From NCBI RefSeq assembly GCF_934643285.1, contig NZ_CAKUBT010000001.1, forward strand, positions 268,090 to 332,089: a stretch of 64,000 nucleotides of DNA. Direction: 5' to 3'. The DNA is from an uncultured Ellagibacter sp. (lineage in GTDB: Bacteria; Actinomycetota; Coriobacteriia; Coriobacteriales; Eggerthellaceae). Positions 17,980 to 26,899 of the stretch are shown here, in pieces (position 1 is the stretch's first letter; every line of letters begins with the position of its first letter). The notes beneath the pieces are model-generated. The model was not told where the DNA came from, searched no databases, and saw nothing but the letters and a program-made list of their open reading frames with translations. The position numbers and the translations under genes are program-made.

Positions 17980-19209
17980 ATGTCGAAGGATTCCATACCC
18001 TATCTGACGATCGACCCGGCAATCGAGGCAGAGATTCTCGCCGACCGCGCGGCGGGGCGAATGAGCCCCTACCGCTTTCGCGACGAGGACGTGGCCAGGC
18101 GCGAGCCGAACCCGCACGACACAGCGACGATCGCACGGCCCGCGTTCGCGCGCGACATCGAGAAGATTGTGAACATGCCTGCCTATAACCGGTATGCGGG
18201 CAAGACGCAGGTGTTCTCCTTCGTCGAGAACGACGACATCTGCCGCCGCGGCCTGCACGTGCAGCTGGTGAGCCGCGTCGCACGGGGAATCGGGCGGCTA
18301 CTCGGGCTGAACTGCGACCTCATCGAGGCCATCGCGCTCGGGCACGATTTGGGGCACACGCCGTTCGGGCATGCGGGCGAGCGGTTCTTGTCCCGCTGCT
18401 ACCACGAGCGCACCGATCGCTATTTCAACCACAACGTCCATTCCGTGCGCGTGCTCGACCAGCTCTATCGCCGCAACGTGAGCCTGCAAACGCTCGACGG
18501 TGTGCTCTGCCACAACGGCGAGTTCGCCCAGCAGGAGCTCAAGCGCGGGGATGTGGGAACGTTCGAGGCGCTCGACGCGCTTGTCGAGGAGTGCACAGCC
18601 GACGAGCAGGTCATCTCCACGCTGCGCCCCTCGACGCTCGAGGGCTGCGTCGTGCGCGTGGCCGACATGATCGCATATGTGGGCAAGGACCGCCAAGACG
18701 CGATGGACATGGGCGCGCTCGCCTCGCTCGACGAGTTCGAGTCAACGGTGATGGGCAAGGCGAACGCGCAGATCATCAACAACCTCACCGCCGACATCGT
18801 GAACGAAAGCTACGGCAAGGATCGCATCGCCATGAGCGAGGCGATGTTTAACGACCTCAAGCGCGCGAAACGGCAAAACTACGAGATCATCTACAACAAG
18901 GAGGGCCTCGCCGCAAGCGACGGCATCACCGTCGGGGAGATGTTCGAGGAGGTCTACGAGAAGCTTCTCGGCGATTTGACCAAAGGGCGCGAGGAGTCCG
19001 CGATATTCAGGCACCATATCGATTATCTCGCGAGGAAGTCGCGCTCGATCACGCGCGAGCGCTACGTGGGCTCAACGGAGCCGAACCAGATTGTGGTCGA
19101 CTACATCGCTTCCATGACGGACAGCTACTTCATGGCGCTCTACGCGCACCTGTTTCCCGAGCGGGCAACCCGGGTTCAGCTGCGCGGCTATTGCGCCGAC
19201 CTGCGCTAA
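17980..19209 (+). CDS. dgt: dGTP triphosphohydrolase-like HD-domain phosphohydrolase
   Basis: This 409-residue protein contains the HD signature of Dgt enzymes: [18 protein letters not shown] with the first His, then [18 protein letters not shown] with His-Asp, and later [13 protein letters not shown]. Dgt hydrolyses dGTP (and other dNTPs) to the nucleoside and triphosphate. I start at ATG 17980, which has AGAAGGAAGG 7 bases upstream. The open frame reaches back to 17761 but that part lies under the divergent promoter region. It is one of only two plus-strand genes in the first 53 kb. Its 3' end overlaps the rnhA 3' end by four bases. Confidence 0.9.
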   Translation: MSKDSIPYLTIDPAIEAEILADRAAGRMSPYRFRDEDVARREPNPHDTATIARPAFARDIEKIVNMPAYNRYAGKTQVFSFVENDDICRRGLHVQLVSRVARGIGRLLGLNCDLIEAIALGHDLGHTPFGHAGERFLSRCYHERTDRYFNHNVHSVRVLDQLYRRNVSLQTLDGVLCHNGEFAQQELKRGDVGTFEALDALVEECTADEQVISTLRPSTLEGCVVRVADMIAYVGKDRQDAMDMGALASLDEFESTVMGKANAQIINNLTADIVNESYGKDRIAMSEAMFNDLKRAKRQNYEIIYNKEGLAASDGITVGEMFEEVYEKLLGDLTKGREESAIFRHHIDYLARKSRSITRERYVGSTEPNQIVVDYIASMTDSYFMALYAHLFPERATRVQLRGYCADLR

Positions 19210-19682
19210 CCGGTAAAACCGGTATCTTCGAGAAGGTTGGCGCCGTCGGCTGCGGCGGTCGCAAGCGCATCGCAGCGCTCGTTTTCGGGATGGCCCGCAT
19301 GACCCTTCACCCACACGAAGGTCACGTCGTGCGGCTTTTTCGCCTCGAGCAGGCGCTTCCAGAGGTCGGAGTTTTTGACGGGCTCCTTCTTCGCGTTCTT
19401 CCAACCGCGTTTAAGCCAGCCCTCGACCCAATGCTGGTTGAAGGCGTTCACCACATACTGCGAGTCCGAATGGACCTCGACGGTGCACGGGCGCTTGAGC
19501 GCCTCGAGCGCGACGATCACCCCGAGCAGCTCCATGCGGTTGTTCGTCGTGGTGGCATACCCCTGCGAGAGCTCGCGCTCGTGCAGCTTGCCCGCCGAGT
19601 CGACGAACTGCAGCACCGCGCCATAGCCGCCGGGGCCGGGGTTTCCACGCGAAGAGCCGTCGGTGTAGATCGTGACTTTCAT
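19206..19682 (-). CDS. rnhA: ribonuclease HI
   Basis: This 158-residue RNase HI has its four acidic residues in context: [52 protein letters not shown] and [15 protein letters not shown]. It degrades RNA in RNA-DNA hybrids. ATG 19682 follows GAAAGGACGGC. It is convergent with dgt; the stop codons (TAG here, TAA there) overlap tail to tail. Confidence 0.95.
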   Translation of the reverse strand: MKVTIYTDGSSRGNPGPGGYGAVLQFVDSAGKLHERELSQGYATTTNNRMELLGVIVALEALKRPCTVEVHSDSQYVVNAFNQHWVEGWLKRGWKNAKKEPVKNSDLWKRLLEAKKPHDVTFVWVKGHAGHPENERCDALATAAADGANLLEDTGFTG

Positions 19683-19709
19683 GCCGTCCTTTCGTCGTAA
19701 GCAAAACGA

Positions 19710-19744
19710 GGGCGGGGCCCTTTGCGGGTTCCCGCCCTCGTCTA
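19710..19744 (-). terminator. hairpin between the P-type ATPase gene and rnhA
   Basis: GAGGGCGGG (19709-19717) pairs with CCCGCCCTC (19732-19740) across the 14-base loop GCCCTTTGCGGGTT. It lies between the 3' end of the upstream ATPase gene and rnhA; there is no long U-run. Confidence 0.45.
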
Positions 19745-19790
19745 CGATACCCGAGCCATCTCGCGATGGGAAGGGCACAAAGCCGAAGCT

Positions 19791-21872
19791 CTAGAGATTG
19801 TACGCACGCGAGCTGTGCATGCTGAGCGCGATCGTCGATGCGTTGTGCAGAAGCGACGAGGTCTGCGGCGTGATGATACCGCCGATGCCGAGCGCTAAGA
19901 GCGCCGAATTGAAGGCGATGGTCTGCGCAAACGAGGTGTCCATGCGGCCCATGAGGCCACGCGAGAGGATGCGCATCTGGACGAGCGAATGCAGTTCGCC
20001 CTCCGAGAGCGTGATGTCGGCGACCTCCTTGGCGATTGCGGTGCCCTGCCCCATGGCAACGCCGACCGTGGCCGCGGAAAGCGCAGGGGAATCGTTCACC
20101 CCGTCGCCCACCATGACCACCTTGCAGCCCTCGTTTTTCAGCTGTTCCACGAACCCGTGCTTGTCCTCGGGAAGCAGATCGGCGCGGAATTCGGTGATAC
20201 CCGCAGCCTGTGCGACGCGGGCGGCAGTCTTCTCGTTGTCGCCCGTCAACATGATGATTCGCTCGAAGCCGAGGTCGCGCAAGCTCCCAATCGCCTCCGA
20301 GACACCCGCCTTCAAGGGGTCGTCGATGCCGATGACGCCCACGAGCACACCGTCGACGGCGAGGTAGAGCGTCGAGAGATCGCTCGCCTCGGCGTCGATT
20401 TTGCGCTGATCCTCGTCGGCGACGACGACCTTCTCGTCCTCGACGACGAAGTGCCTCGACCCGATGACCGCCCGCTTGCCGTCGATCGAGCTCGCGATGC
20501 CGTGCGCCACGATGTACTCCACGGCGGCATGGCGCTCGCGATGTTTGAGGTTCTTCTCGGCTGCGGCGCGAACAACGGCGCGCGCGACGGGATGCGGGAA
20601 GTGCTCTTCCAGGCACGCCGCGAAGCGAAGGACCTGGGTCCGATTCCATCCGTCGAGCGCGATAACGCATTTCACCTGGGGTTGCGCCTCGGTAAGCGTG
20701 CCGGTCTTGTCGAAGACGATCGTGTCGGCCTGGGCGAATGCCTCGAAATGCTTCGATCCCTTCACCGTGAAGCCCGCCTTGGCGGCCTGGCTCATGGCGG
20801 ACAAAACTGAGATTGACCCCGTGAGCTTGAGCGCGCACGAATAATCGACCATGAGTGCAGCTGAGGTTTTCACGAGGCTGCGCGTGGTAAGGGCGACGAC
20901 GCCCGCGAGCAGGAAGTTCCACGGCACGATGCGGTCGGCCAAGCGCTCGCGCTTCGTCTGGACATCGGCTTTCATGCTTTGGGACAGCTCGACCAGCGAG
21001 ACGATGGAACGAAGCTTCGTCTCGCCCGTCGCTGCCTTGACGCGGACGAAGATCTCGCCGTCTTCGCACGCGGTACCCGCGAAAACGTCGTCTCCCACCG
21101 TGCGCTCGACAGCAAGCGGCTCACCGGTCAGGGTCGACTGGTTCACCATGGCCACACCACGCTCGACCACACCGTCGACGCTTACCGGCATGCCGGTGCG
21201 CACGGCGATCAGGTCGCCCGCCTTCAGGTTGGCGGTGGGGACGGTCATTTCCTGGTCGCCGCAGACGAGCTGCGCATTCTCCGGCGCGCCGAGCAAGGAG
21301 TAAATCAGCTGGTTCTCCGAGCGCGCACGCGTGTAGTCTTCTAACGTCTCGCCCAAATCGAGCAAGAACATCGTTGACGACGCCGTCGCGAAGTCGCCCA
21401 TCACGAATGAAATCCCGATGGCCGCCGCATCGAGAACGGGAACATCGAGTCGCGCATGGAGAAGCGAGTTCACGGCAGCCTTCAGGAAGAGGCGATAATG
21501 CCAGATCGTATGAATGGCGCGCAAGGGCGCAGGAAGGAACCATTTCCGTGCGAAGTGGGATCCGACGAGCAGCGCGATGTCCATCAGCAGGGAATGCGTC
21601 CTGACCGAAAGCGCCGTCGGGCACGCGAGCTTCGCCTTCTCGATGGACTTCGCGTCGACGGCGTCCATCGCGGAAAGGACGGCAGCGCGCGCTTCATCTC
21701 CACCTGCAAAAGTGACCGAGAGCGACCCGATGCGCGGATAGACGTTGACTGACGTCACGCAGGGGCATGCCGCCATGAGCGACTCGAGCGCATCGACGTC
21801 CGCTTCGGGCACGCGACCGTAGAGCCGAACGCGAATCCGCCCGGGTATCTCATGCTCTATCGTATATTTCAT
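19791..21872 (-). CDS. heavy-metal (P1B-type) P-type ATPase with atypical membrane metal site
   Basis: This 693-residue ATPase has a degenerate HMA-like N-terminus (residues 1-75), an actuator domain with NQSTLTGEP (244-252), phosphorylation motif FDKTGTLTE with Asp388, and the hinge MVGDGVNDSPALSAATVGVAM. The membrane motif that is normally CPC is replaced by DYSCALKL (Ser345-Cys346), so the transported ion is not obvious. A small DUF6110-like gene lies 12 bases upstream in the same direction, an association I recall from other Coriobacteriia. No metal-responsive regulator is adjacent. Confidence 0.9.
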   Translation of the reverse strand: MKYTIEHEIPGRIRVRLYGRVPEADVDALESLMAACPCVTSVNVYPRIGSLSVTFAGGDEARAAVLSAMDAVDAKSIEKAKLACPTALSVRTHSLLMDIALLVGSHFARKWFLPAPLRAIHTIWHYRLFLKAAVNSLLHARLDVPVLDAAAIGISFVMGDFATASSTMFLLDLGETLEDYTRARSENQLIYSLLGAPENAQLVCGDQEMTVPTANLKAGDLIAVRTGMPVSVDGVVERGVAMVNQSTLTGEPLAVERTVGDDVFAGTACEDGEIFVRVKAATGETKLRSIVSLVELSQSMKADVQTKRERLADRIVPWNFLLAGVVALTTRSLVKTSAALMVDYSCALKLTGSISVLSAMSQAAKAGFTVKGSKHFEAFAQADTIVFDKTGTLTEAQPQVKCVIALDGWNRTQVLRFAACLEEHFPHPVARAVVRAAAEKNLKHRERHAAVEYIVAHGIASSIDGKRAVIGSRHFVVEDEKVVVADEDQRKIDAEASDLSTLYLAVDGVLVGVIGIDDPLKAGVSEAIGSLRDLGFERIIMLTGDNEKTAARVAQAAGITEFRADLLPEDKHGFVEQLKNEGCKVVMVGDGVNDSPALSAATVGVAMGQGTAIAKEVADITLSEGELHSLVQMRILSRGLMGRMDTSFAQTIAFNSALLALGIGGIITPQTSSLLHNASTIALSMHSSRAYNL

Positions 21873-21884
21873 CGAGCGGCTTCT

Positions 21885-22139
21885 TTACTGCTCGTCCTTG
21901 GCGGCTTCAGCCTTCTCGGATTCGGCGAGGTTAATGTAGTTCGCCTCGGCAACGATGTCGTCGACCTGGGCCTTCGCCTCTTCGACGATGTTCTGATAGC
22001 CTTGCTTCACCTGCAGGCCTTTAGCGACGCCCTGCACGTAGCACTTCCTGGCAGTCTTGGAGGTGAGTGCCTTCACGCCGACCGTGCCGGCAAGAAAGCC
22101 AGCGCCAACGAGCAGGGAGTTGAACGTCTTCTTCTTCAT
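21885..22139 (-). CDS. small DUF6110-like protein next to the P-type ATPase
   Basis: This 84-residue protein starts MKKKTFNSLLVGAGFLAGTV, a single hydrophobic helix with Gly-x3-Gly spacing. An amphipathic, Glu/Ala-rich helical tail follows (VEEAKAQVDDIVAEANYINL). The pattern matches my memory of the DUF6110 family, found beside heavy-metal ATPases; that is a recollection, not a search. ATG 22139 has AAAGGA at good spacing, unlike the upstream in-frame ATG. Probably a membrane-anchored accessory of the pump. Confidence 0.72.
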   Translation of the reverse strand: MKKKTFNSLLVGAGFLAGTVGVKALTSKTARKCYVQGVAKGLQVKQGYQNIVEEAKAQVDDIVAEANYINLAESEKAEAAKDEQ

Positions 22140-22245
22140 GATGGAATCCTTTCTGGTTTTGGGTTGCTGCATAGTTCGCCCAAGATAACAAGCAAAAAGA
22201 ATTGTAAACTGCGTGTAACAAAGAATGACAAGAATTCACAAAAAG

Positions 22246-23733
22246 TTAACTATGGCTTTCCGCAAAGTCGATAAGCTCTTGGCGGTTGTGGACCCCGCAT
22301 TTGGCATAGATGCGGCGCAAATGCGTGTCAACCGTGCTTTTCGAGATGCAAAGCTCACTCGCGATGCGCTCGCCAGTGCGGCCTTTGAGGGCAAGGGGCA
22401 AGACCTCAGCCTCGCGGGGGGAAAGCCCAGCCTGCTTGCTGATCTTGCGGCACGTGGCGTCGAAGCGGTCGAGGGTGATGGCGACTTGGGAGAGCGCCGA
22501 GAAGTCGCGCTCGGTAAACAGGTAGAGATAGGCTATCAAGGCACACAATCCGGCAAGGGCGCACATGAGATGGGAGGCCGCGCTTCCGAAAAACGCGACG
22601 TCGAAGAAGTTACCGACGACAAGCCCCATGAACTCGCCGAGAAAAAGCGCGGCGAAGCCCCGACCGAACGTGACCGCGGCGTCTCCCCCGTCGATTTTGC
22701 CCATGACGAGGAAGAGCGAAACCAAAACGACGATGAGCGAGAGAAAACCCGACATGGCGACGGCCTCACCGGGCACGCCGATGTCGCCGAGGACCTCCAC
22801 GAAAAGGAAGCCGCCCATGAGCAAAAGCACCGAGAGCCGATAGGTGCCGCCAAGCGGGCCTGCGTCGCTGCCCTGGACGAAGGCGACGCCGCGCGAGATA
22901 ACGGCGAGCATTCCGCCTTCTGGGCGGGGCGCGTCCTTCAAGGCGGGCTTGGCCCCCTCGCCTCCAAAGAGCTGCAGAGCAGCAAGGCAGAACAGGATGA
23001 AGAGCACAAGCGTAACGGGAAGCGTCGGCGTCGCGTCCATTCCAGGGTCGGATCCGTACGTCTGCATGATGCCCGTGGCCAGGCCGAAGAGCAGCGTTCC
23101 CAGAAGAAGGCGCCTCGTGAAGCGGTTCTTCTTCGGCGCACCAGACTTAATAGACGCATCTTTAGGTTTGGACGGAGAGGTGCCGATTCGCTGCATCGCG
23201 AGCAGAAACGCGAGGGACAAAAGAGGCAAGACGTCGATAAGGAGCTCAGCTTCAGGGGGAAGGGCCTCCGAGCCCAAGAGAAAGCAGACAGCGGCGCCGA
23301 GCGCAGACCCGATAAGGGCGCAGGGCACGGACTGCTCGATTTCGAAACCTCCGAGCGCACGGCCCCAGGCGGCGAATACGATGCCGCACGGAGCACCCAC
23401 AAGCAGACCTTCGAGGGCAAGAAGCGTTCCATCGTGGGTGCCGAGCAGCTGCTCGGTGAGCGAGCCCGCCACCATGAGCAGCGAGCTGACGATGACGACG
23501 GGGGCAGAAGTCAGGCGCGCGCGGGCCGAATTCGGCGCAAAAGTGCAAGCGACGAGCGTGCAGACCATGAACAGCAGGGGAAACAGGAGCTCTCCGCGCT
23601 CCAGTTCGAGATTCCCAAGGGAGAAAGAGCAGTTAGATCCCATATAGAGAAGCGAGATGACGCAGGCCTGGAAGGATGCGAAGCCCAGAATGGCAAAACG
23701 AGCGCGCCTCGCGTCGCTTGAACCTTGGATCAC
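22246..23733 (-). CDS. LuxR-type transcriptional regulator with polytopic membrane N-terminal domain
   Basis: This 495-residue protein has roughly twelve hydrophobic segments over residues 1-400 and a C-terminal LuxR DNA-binding domain (KQAGLSPREAEVLPLALKGR, then SELCISKSTVDTHLRRIYAK). This architecture is expanded in Eggerthellaceae and is thought to couple a membrane sensor directly to transcription. Start GTG 23733 follows GAAGGGAAG. It is a single-gene unit with no obvious metabolic target beside it (DUF6110/ATPase downstream, tatA upstream). Confidence 0.88.
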   Translation of the reverse strand: MIQGSSDARRARFAILGFASFQACVISLLYMGSNCSFSLGNLELERGELLFPLLFMVCTLVACTFAPNSARARLTSAPVVIVSSLLMVAGSLTEQLLGTHDGTLLALEGLLVGAPCGIVFAAWGRALGGFEIEQSVPCALIGSALGAAVCFLLGSEALPPEAELLIDVLPLLSLAFLLAMQRIGTSPSKPKDASIKSGAPKKNRFTRRLLLGTLLFGLATGIMQTYGSDPGMDATPTLPVTLVLFILFCLAALQLFGGEGAKPALKDAPRPEGGMLAVISRGVAFVQGSDAGPLGGTYRLSVLLLMGGFLFVEVLGDIGVPGEAVAMSGFLSLIVVLVSLFLVMGKIDGGDAAVTFGRGFAALFLGEFMGLVVGNFFDVAFFGSAASHLMCALAGLCALIAYLYLFTERDFSALSQVAITLDRFDATCRKISKQAGLSPREAEVLPLALKGRTGERIASELCISKSTVDTHLRRIYAKCGVHNRQELIDFAESHS

Positions 23734-23816
23734 ACTAACTTCCCTTCGGTCGAACGGCCATCTTTTCGGACACTATTGTAAAGCACGGAGCCTCGATAAT
23801 ACCCCGCCGTGAAATC

Positions 23817-23848
23817 AAAAAGGGCGCATAGCGGATGTCCATGCGCCC
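23817..23848 (-). terminator. intrinsic terminator of tatA
   Basis: GGGCGCAT (23822-23829) pairs with ATGCGCCC (23841-23848). On the minus strand the stem is followed by TTTTTGATTT. Confidence 0.8.
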
Positions 23849-23878
23849 AAGGGAAGGTTAGGTTCGTTGGGTGGTTCG

Positions 23879-24157
23879 CTATTCGGCAGCAGCGACCTTT
23901 TTCACCACACGCTTCTTCGTGGTCTTCGGTGCCTCCTGCTCTTCGGAGTCCGCCTCGGATTCCACGAGGTTCTCGGCGACCTCCGCCTCATCGCTCGCCT
24001 CTTCGGCCTTCTTGCCCGACCCGAGGCCCTCGCGCAGGCCCTTCACCGACTTGCCGATCGCGCTGCCGAGCTTCGGGAGGTTCTTCGGCCCGAAGATCAA
24101 CAGGACGACGACGAGGATGATAAGAAGTTCCGGGGTTCCCATACCGAGAATTTTCAT
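23879..24157 (-). CDS. tatA: twin-arginine translocase component TatA
   Basis: This 92-residue protein has one N-terminal helix (TPELLIILVVVLLIFGPKNL), the Phe-Gly hinge FGPKNLPKLG, an amphipathic helix, and a charged, acidic then Lys-rich tail. That is the TatA/TatE pattern. TatA forms the pore through which folded Tat substrates pass. Two Tat-signal lipoproteins occur elsewhere in this window. ATG 24157 follows AAAAGGAGCATCGCA. No tatC is adjacent. It lies between its own terminator and the ribF terminator, so it is probably monocistronic. Confidence 0.93.
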   Translation of the reverse strand: MKILGMGTPELLIILVVVLLIFGPKNLPKLGSAIGKSVKGLREGLGSGKKAEEASDEAEVAENLVESEADSEEQEAPKTTKKRVVKKVAAAE

Positions 24158-24257
24158 TGCGATGCTCCTTTTGCATTGCCTTGCCAACGTGTTGACACGA
24201 CTATGCGACGGAAAAGGCCTCTTAGCCATCACGCAAACCCATGATTTTGCCGCATGA

Positions 24258-24300
24258 CAAGAAAGTCCCTTTGTCATGTATTTGCATGACAAAGGGATTT
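24258..24300 (-). terminator. intrinsic terminator of ribF
   Basis: A perfect 13-bp stem, TCCCTTTGTCATG (24266-24278) and CATGACAAAGGGA (24285-24297), has a 6-base loop. ACTTTCTT follows on the minus strand. Confidence 0.8.
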
Positions 24301-24333
24301 ATCGAGGTCAAATAGGTAAATTCTAAAACTCTA

Positions 24334-25257
24334 TCAGAGATGCTCGCGAACCCATTCAATGTTCGACGTGATAGCAGCAATCAATTCGTCGACATCGTCG
24401 AAGGCACGCATCGGACGCAGCCACGCGATGAACTCAAGCTCAATCTCGTGACCATAGATATCTCCGTCGAAGTCGATAAGATGCGCCTCGCAATTTGCGG
24501 TCGCCCGATCGGCGAACGTCGCCGCAACGCCCATGTTGACCGCGGCCTTATAGCGCTTTCCGTCGACGATGACGTACGCCGCATAGACACCGTCGCCGAT
24601 GGAGCGAAGGTTATCGGGGATGCGGAGATTGGCAGTGCGGATACCCATCTGCGCCCCCTCGCCGCGACCGGACACGACCGTGCCGCACACCTTCCAAGGC
24701 CGACCGAGGAGCCTTGAAGCTTCTTCAGCGGCGCCCTCGGAAAGAAGACCCCTGATGCGAGTCGCACTCACCGGAGCGCCTTCGAGGCAGAGAAGCTCAT
24801 GCGCAGAAACGTCGCACGCATGGCGCGAGCCCCACGCAGCGAGCGTCTCCTCGGTGCCCTTCGCGCGAGCCCCGAAGCGGAACCCGCAGCCGACGTGGAT
24901 GCTCGCAGGCGCATGCTCCCCGAAGGTCCACGCAAGGAACTCCTCGGGCGGCAAGGACGCGAACTCGTGCGTGAATGGCAAAACTGCGACGTAGTCGACG
25001 CCCGACGCAGCTAGCGCTTGAATGCGATCCTCGTTGGTCATGAGCTTTTTCAGCTCGTTTGGGCGAAACATCTCATCGGGGTCGGTGTCGAAGGTGAGTG
25101 CGAACGAGGCGCTCCCCCGCTTCGCGGCATCCTCGATCACGCACGAGAGAAGCGCTTGGTGTCCTTTATGGACGCCATCGAACACACCGAATGCGCAGCA
25201 CGCACCGTCGAATCGATTTCGATCGAACGACGCGTCAACGTTAAATATCTCCGCCAC
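24334..25257 (-). CDS. ribF: bifunctional riboflavin kinase / FAD synthetase
   Basis: This 307-residue RibF has the N-terminal nucleotidyltransferase domain (CAFGVFDGVHKGHQALLS, and VSATRIRGLLSEGAAEEASR) making FAD from FMN. The C-terminal riboflavin kinase domain follows (GRPWKVCGTVVSGRGEGAQM, GVYAAYVIVDGKRYKAAVNM). GTG 25257 has AGGAG upstream and overlaps the end of truB by 17 bases, so the two are coupled. truB-ribF adjacency is typical of bacteria. Confidence 0.96.
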   Translation of the reverse strand: MAEIFNVDASFDRNRFDGACCAFGVFDGVHKGHQALLSCVIEDAAKRGSASFALTFDTDPDEMFRPNELKKLMTNEDRIQALAASGVDYVAVLPFTHEFASLPPEEFLAWTFGEHAPASIHVGCGFRFGARAKGTEETLAAWGSRHACDVSAHELLCLEGAPVSATRIRGLLSEGAAEEASRLLGRPWKVCGTVVSGRGEGAQMGIRTANLRIPDNLRSIGDGVYAAYVIVDGKRYKAAVNMGVAATFADRATANCEAHLIDFDGDIYGHEIELEFIAWLRPMRAFDDVDELIAAITSNIEWVREHL

Positions 25258-26260
25258 GTCTCACTCCTGTCTGGAAAATGCAACATGCATTGTAGCGCTG
25301 CCGTTGCTCCTCGTAAGCATATATGCCCACAAGCTTGTTGTCGACGATTACCGCGATTCGCTCGCCATCTTCGGGCGCCATGCAGCTTTGGCGCACGCCC
25401 GCCGTACAGGCGCACAGCTCGCTCGCGGCACTTGCATGGCGGCGCTCGCAAAGCTCAACCGCGGATGCGGGCAGTTGATTGCCGTTCGCCACCAAACGCG
25501 CACCCGCCTCATCGAGAAAGGCGAAGCGGAACCCGAGCAGCTTCACCGGGTCAAGCGAAGCATCGACGCCCATGCGCTCAAGCACGTCGAGGCTCACGCA
25601 GTCATCGAGCGTCAGAAGGCCCGCGCTCGTCCGTCGGAGCGCGGCCACATGGGCGGGGCAACCTATCGAGACGCCAATATCGCGAGCGAGCGCTCGAATA
25701 TAGGTACCCTTCGAGACATGGAAATCGACATCCCAAAAGACAGGCACGTCCCTGTCACCAGGAACGATCGCAGCAAGCTTCGCCGAGTACACTTCTATAT
25801 CGCGAGGCATCAACTCGATGATCCGCCCTTTTCGCGCGGCATCGCAGGCCTTCACGCCGCCAACTTTGACAGCGGAGTACGCAGGGGGGAGCTGCTTTTG
25901 GAGTCCGACGAAGCGCGCAAGCGTCTCGAGCGCAAACGATTCCTCGAAAGCGCCGCTCGGCACCGAGCCGAACTTGATGGGCTCGCCGTCGACATCGTCC
26001 GTGTCGGTGCCGACCCCGAAGGCTATTCGAACACGATAGTGCTTGTCATGCCCGACCATGTAATTGTCAAGCCTCGTCGCCGGCCCCACGCAAACGCAGA
26101 GCACCCCCGACGCCAAAGGATCGAGCGTCCCTGTATGACCGACACGACGCTCCCCGAAGATACGGCGAACCCGATTGACAACGTCATGCGAGCTCATACC
26201 CGAGGGTTTGTCCACCCCCACGATGAGCGAAAGGCCCGATTGTCCCCTCTTAGCAGCCAC
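25241..26260 (-). CDS. truB: tRNA pseudouridine-55 synthase
   Basis: This 339-residue TruB begins with the family sequence GVDKPSGMSSHDVVNRVRRI. The catalytic Asp loop is VGHTGTLDPLASGVLCVCVG, with LPPAYSAVKVGGVKACDAAR later. It makes pseudouridine 55 in the tRNA T-loop. The C-terminus is somewhat longer than the E. coli protein and overlaps ribF. Start is GTG 26260. A terminator separates it from coaD upstream. Confidence 0.96.
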   Translation of the reverse strand: MAAKRGQSGLSLIVGVDKPSGMSSHDVVNRVRRIFGERRVGHTGTLDPLASGVLCVCVGPATRLDNYMVGHDKHYRVRIAFGVGTDTDDVDGEPIKFGSVPSGAFEESFALETLARFVGLQKQLPPAYSAVKVGGVKACDAARKGRIIELMPRDIEVYSAKLAAIVPGDRDVPVFWDVDFHVSKGTYIRALARDIGVSIGCPAHVAALRRTSAGLLTLDDCVSLDVLERMGVDASLDPVKLLGFRFAFLDEAGARLVANGNQLPASAVELCERRHASAASELCACTAGVRQSCMAPEDGERIAVIVDNKLVGIYAYEEQRQRYNACCIFQTGVRRGGDI

Positions 26261-26279
26261 GAATATCCCTTCAATACAA

Positions 26280-26308
26280 CAAGAAAGCGGGGTGATCCCG
26301 CTTTCCCA
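26280..26308 (-). terminator. intrinsic terminator of coaD/nusA operon
   Basis: AAAGCGGG (26284-26291) and CCCGCTTT (26297-26304) form a perfect 8-bp stem with a 5-base loop, followed on the minus strand by CTTGTTGT. Confidence 0.65.
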
Positions 26309-26388
26309 CTTTTCACTTCATAACTCGAAAGCCCCTGATCGAAAGCACCCCAAAAGGAAGTACGATTCTGAACAAGAACTCAGATCGA

Positions 26389-26871
26389 TTAGTTCCCAAA
26401 CTTCTCTCGGAGCGCACGCTCGACACAGGGCGGCACGAACTCTTTGATGTCGCCGCCCATGGAGGCGATTTCCCGCACCACCGACGAAGAGAGGTACATA
26501 TGCTGCGGGGTCGACATGATGAAGAGCGTCTCCAGGTTGCGGTCGAGCTGGTAGTTTATCGCCGTCATCTGGAACTCGTACTCGAAGTCCGTGATTGCAC
26601 GCAAACCCTTGACGACCGCCGTCGCTCCGACCTCATGCGCGAAGTCGACGAGCAAACCGTCGAAGGGCACGACGCGAACATTGTCGAGTTCGCGGGTTGC
26701 CTCCTCCGCAAGCGCGACGCGTTCCTCAAGGGTGAACAGCGGTTTTTTCTTCACCGACTCGGCAACGGCAACAATGACTTCGTCGACAAGCTGCGACGCA
26801 CGGGTGATGACATCGAGATGTCCCACCGTAATCGGGTCGAACGTACCCGGCGTCAATGCGCATTTCACCAT
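26389..26871 (-). CDS. coaD: phosphopantetheine adenylyltransferase
   Basis: This 160-residue CoaD carries the T/HxGH nucleotidyltransferase signature in ALTPGTFDPITVGHLDVITR, and VKGLRAITDFEYEFQMTAIN and YLSSSVVREIASMGGD near the end. Length and motifs are standard. It makes dephospho-CoA from 4'-phosphopantetheine and ATP. It lies 28 bases downstream of nrnA and may be the last gene of the rimP-nusA-infB transcript. Confidence 0.97.
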   Translation of the reverse strand: MVKCALTPGTFDPITVGHLDVITRASQLVDEVIVAVAESVKKKPLFTLEERVALAEEATRELDNVRVVPFDGLLVDFAHEVGATAVVKGLRAITDFEYEFQMTAINYQLDRNLETLFIMSTPQHMYLSSSVVREIASMGGDIKEFVPPCVERALREKFGN

Positions 26872-26899
26872 AAAGCCTCATCCTCACTTTATAACGAGT

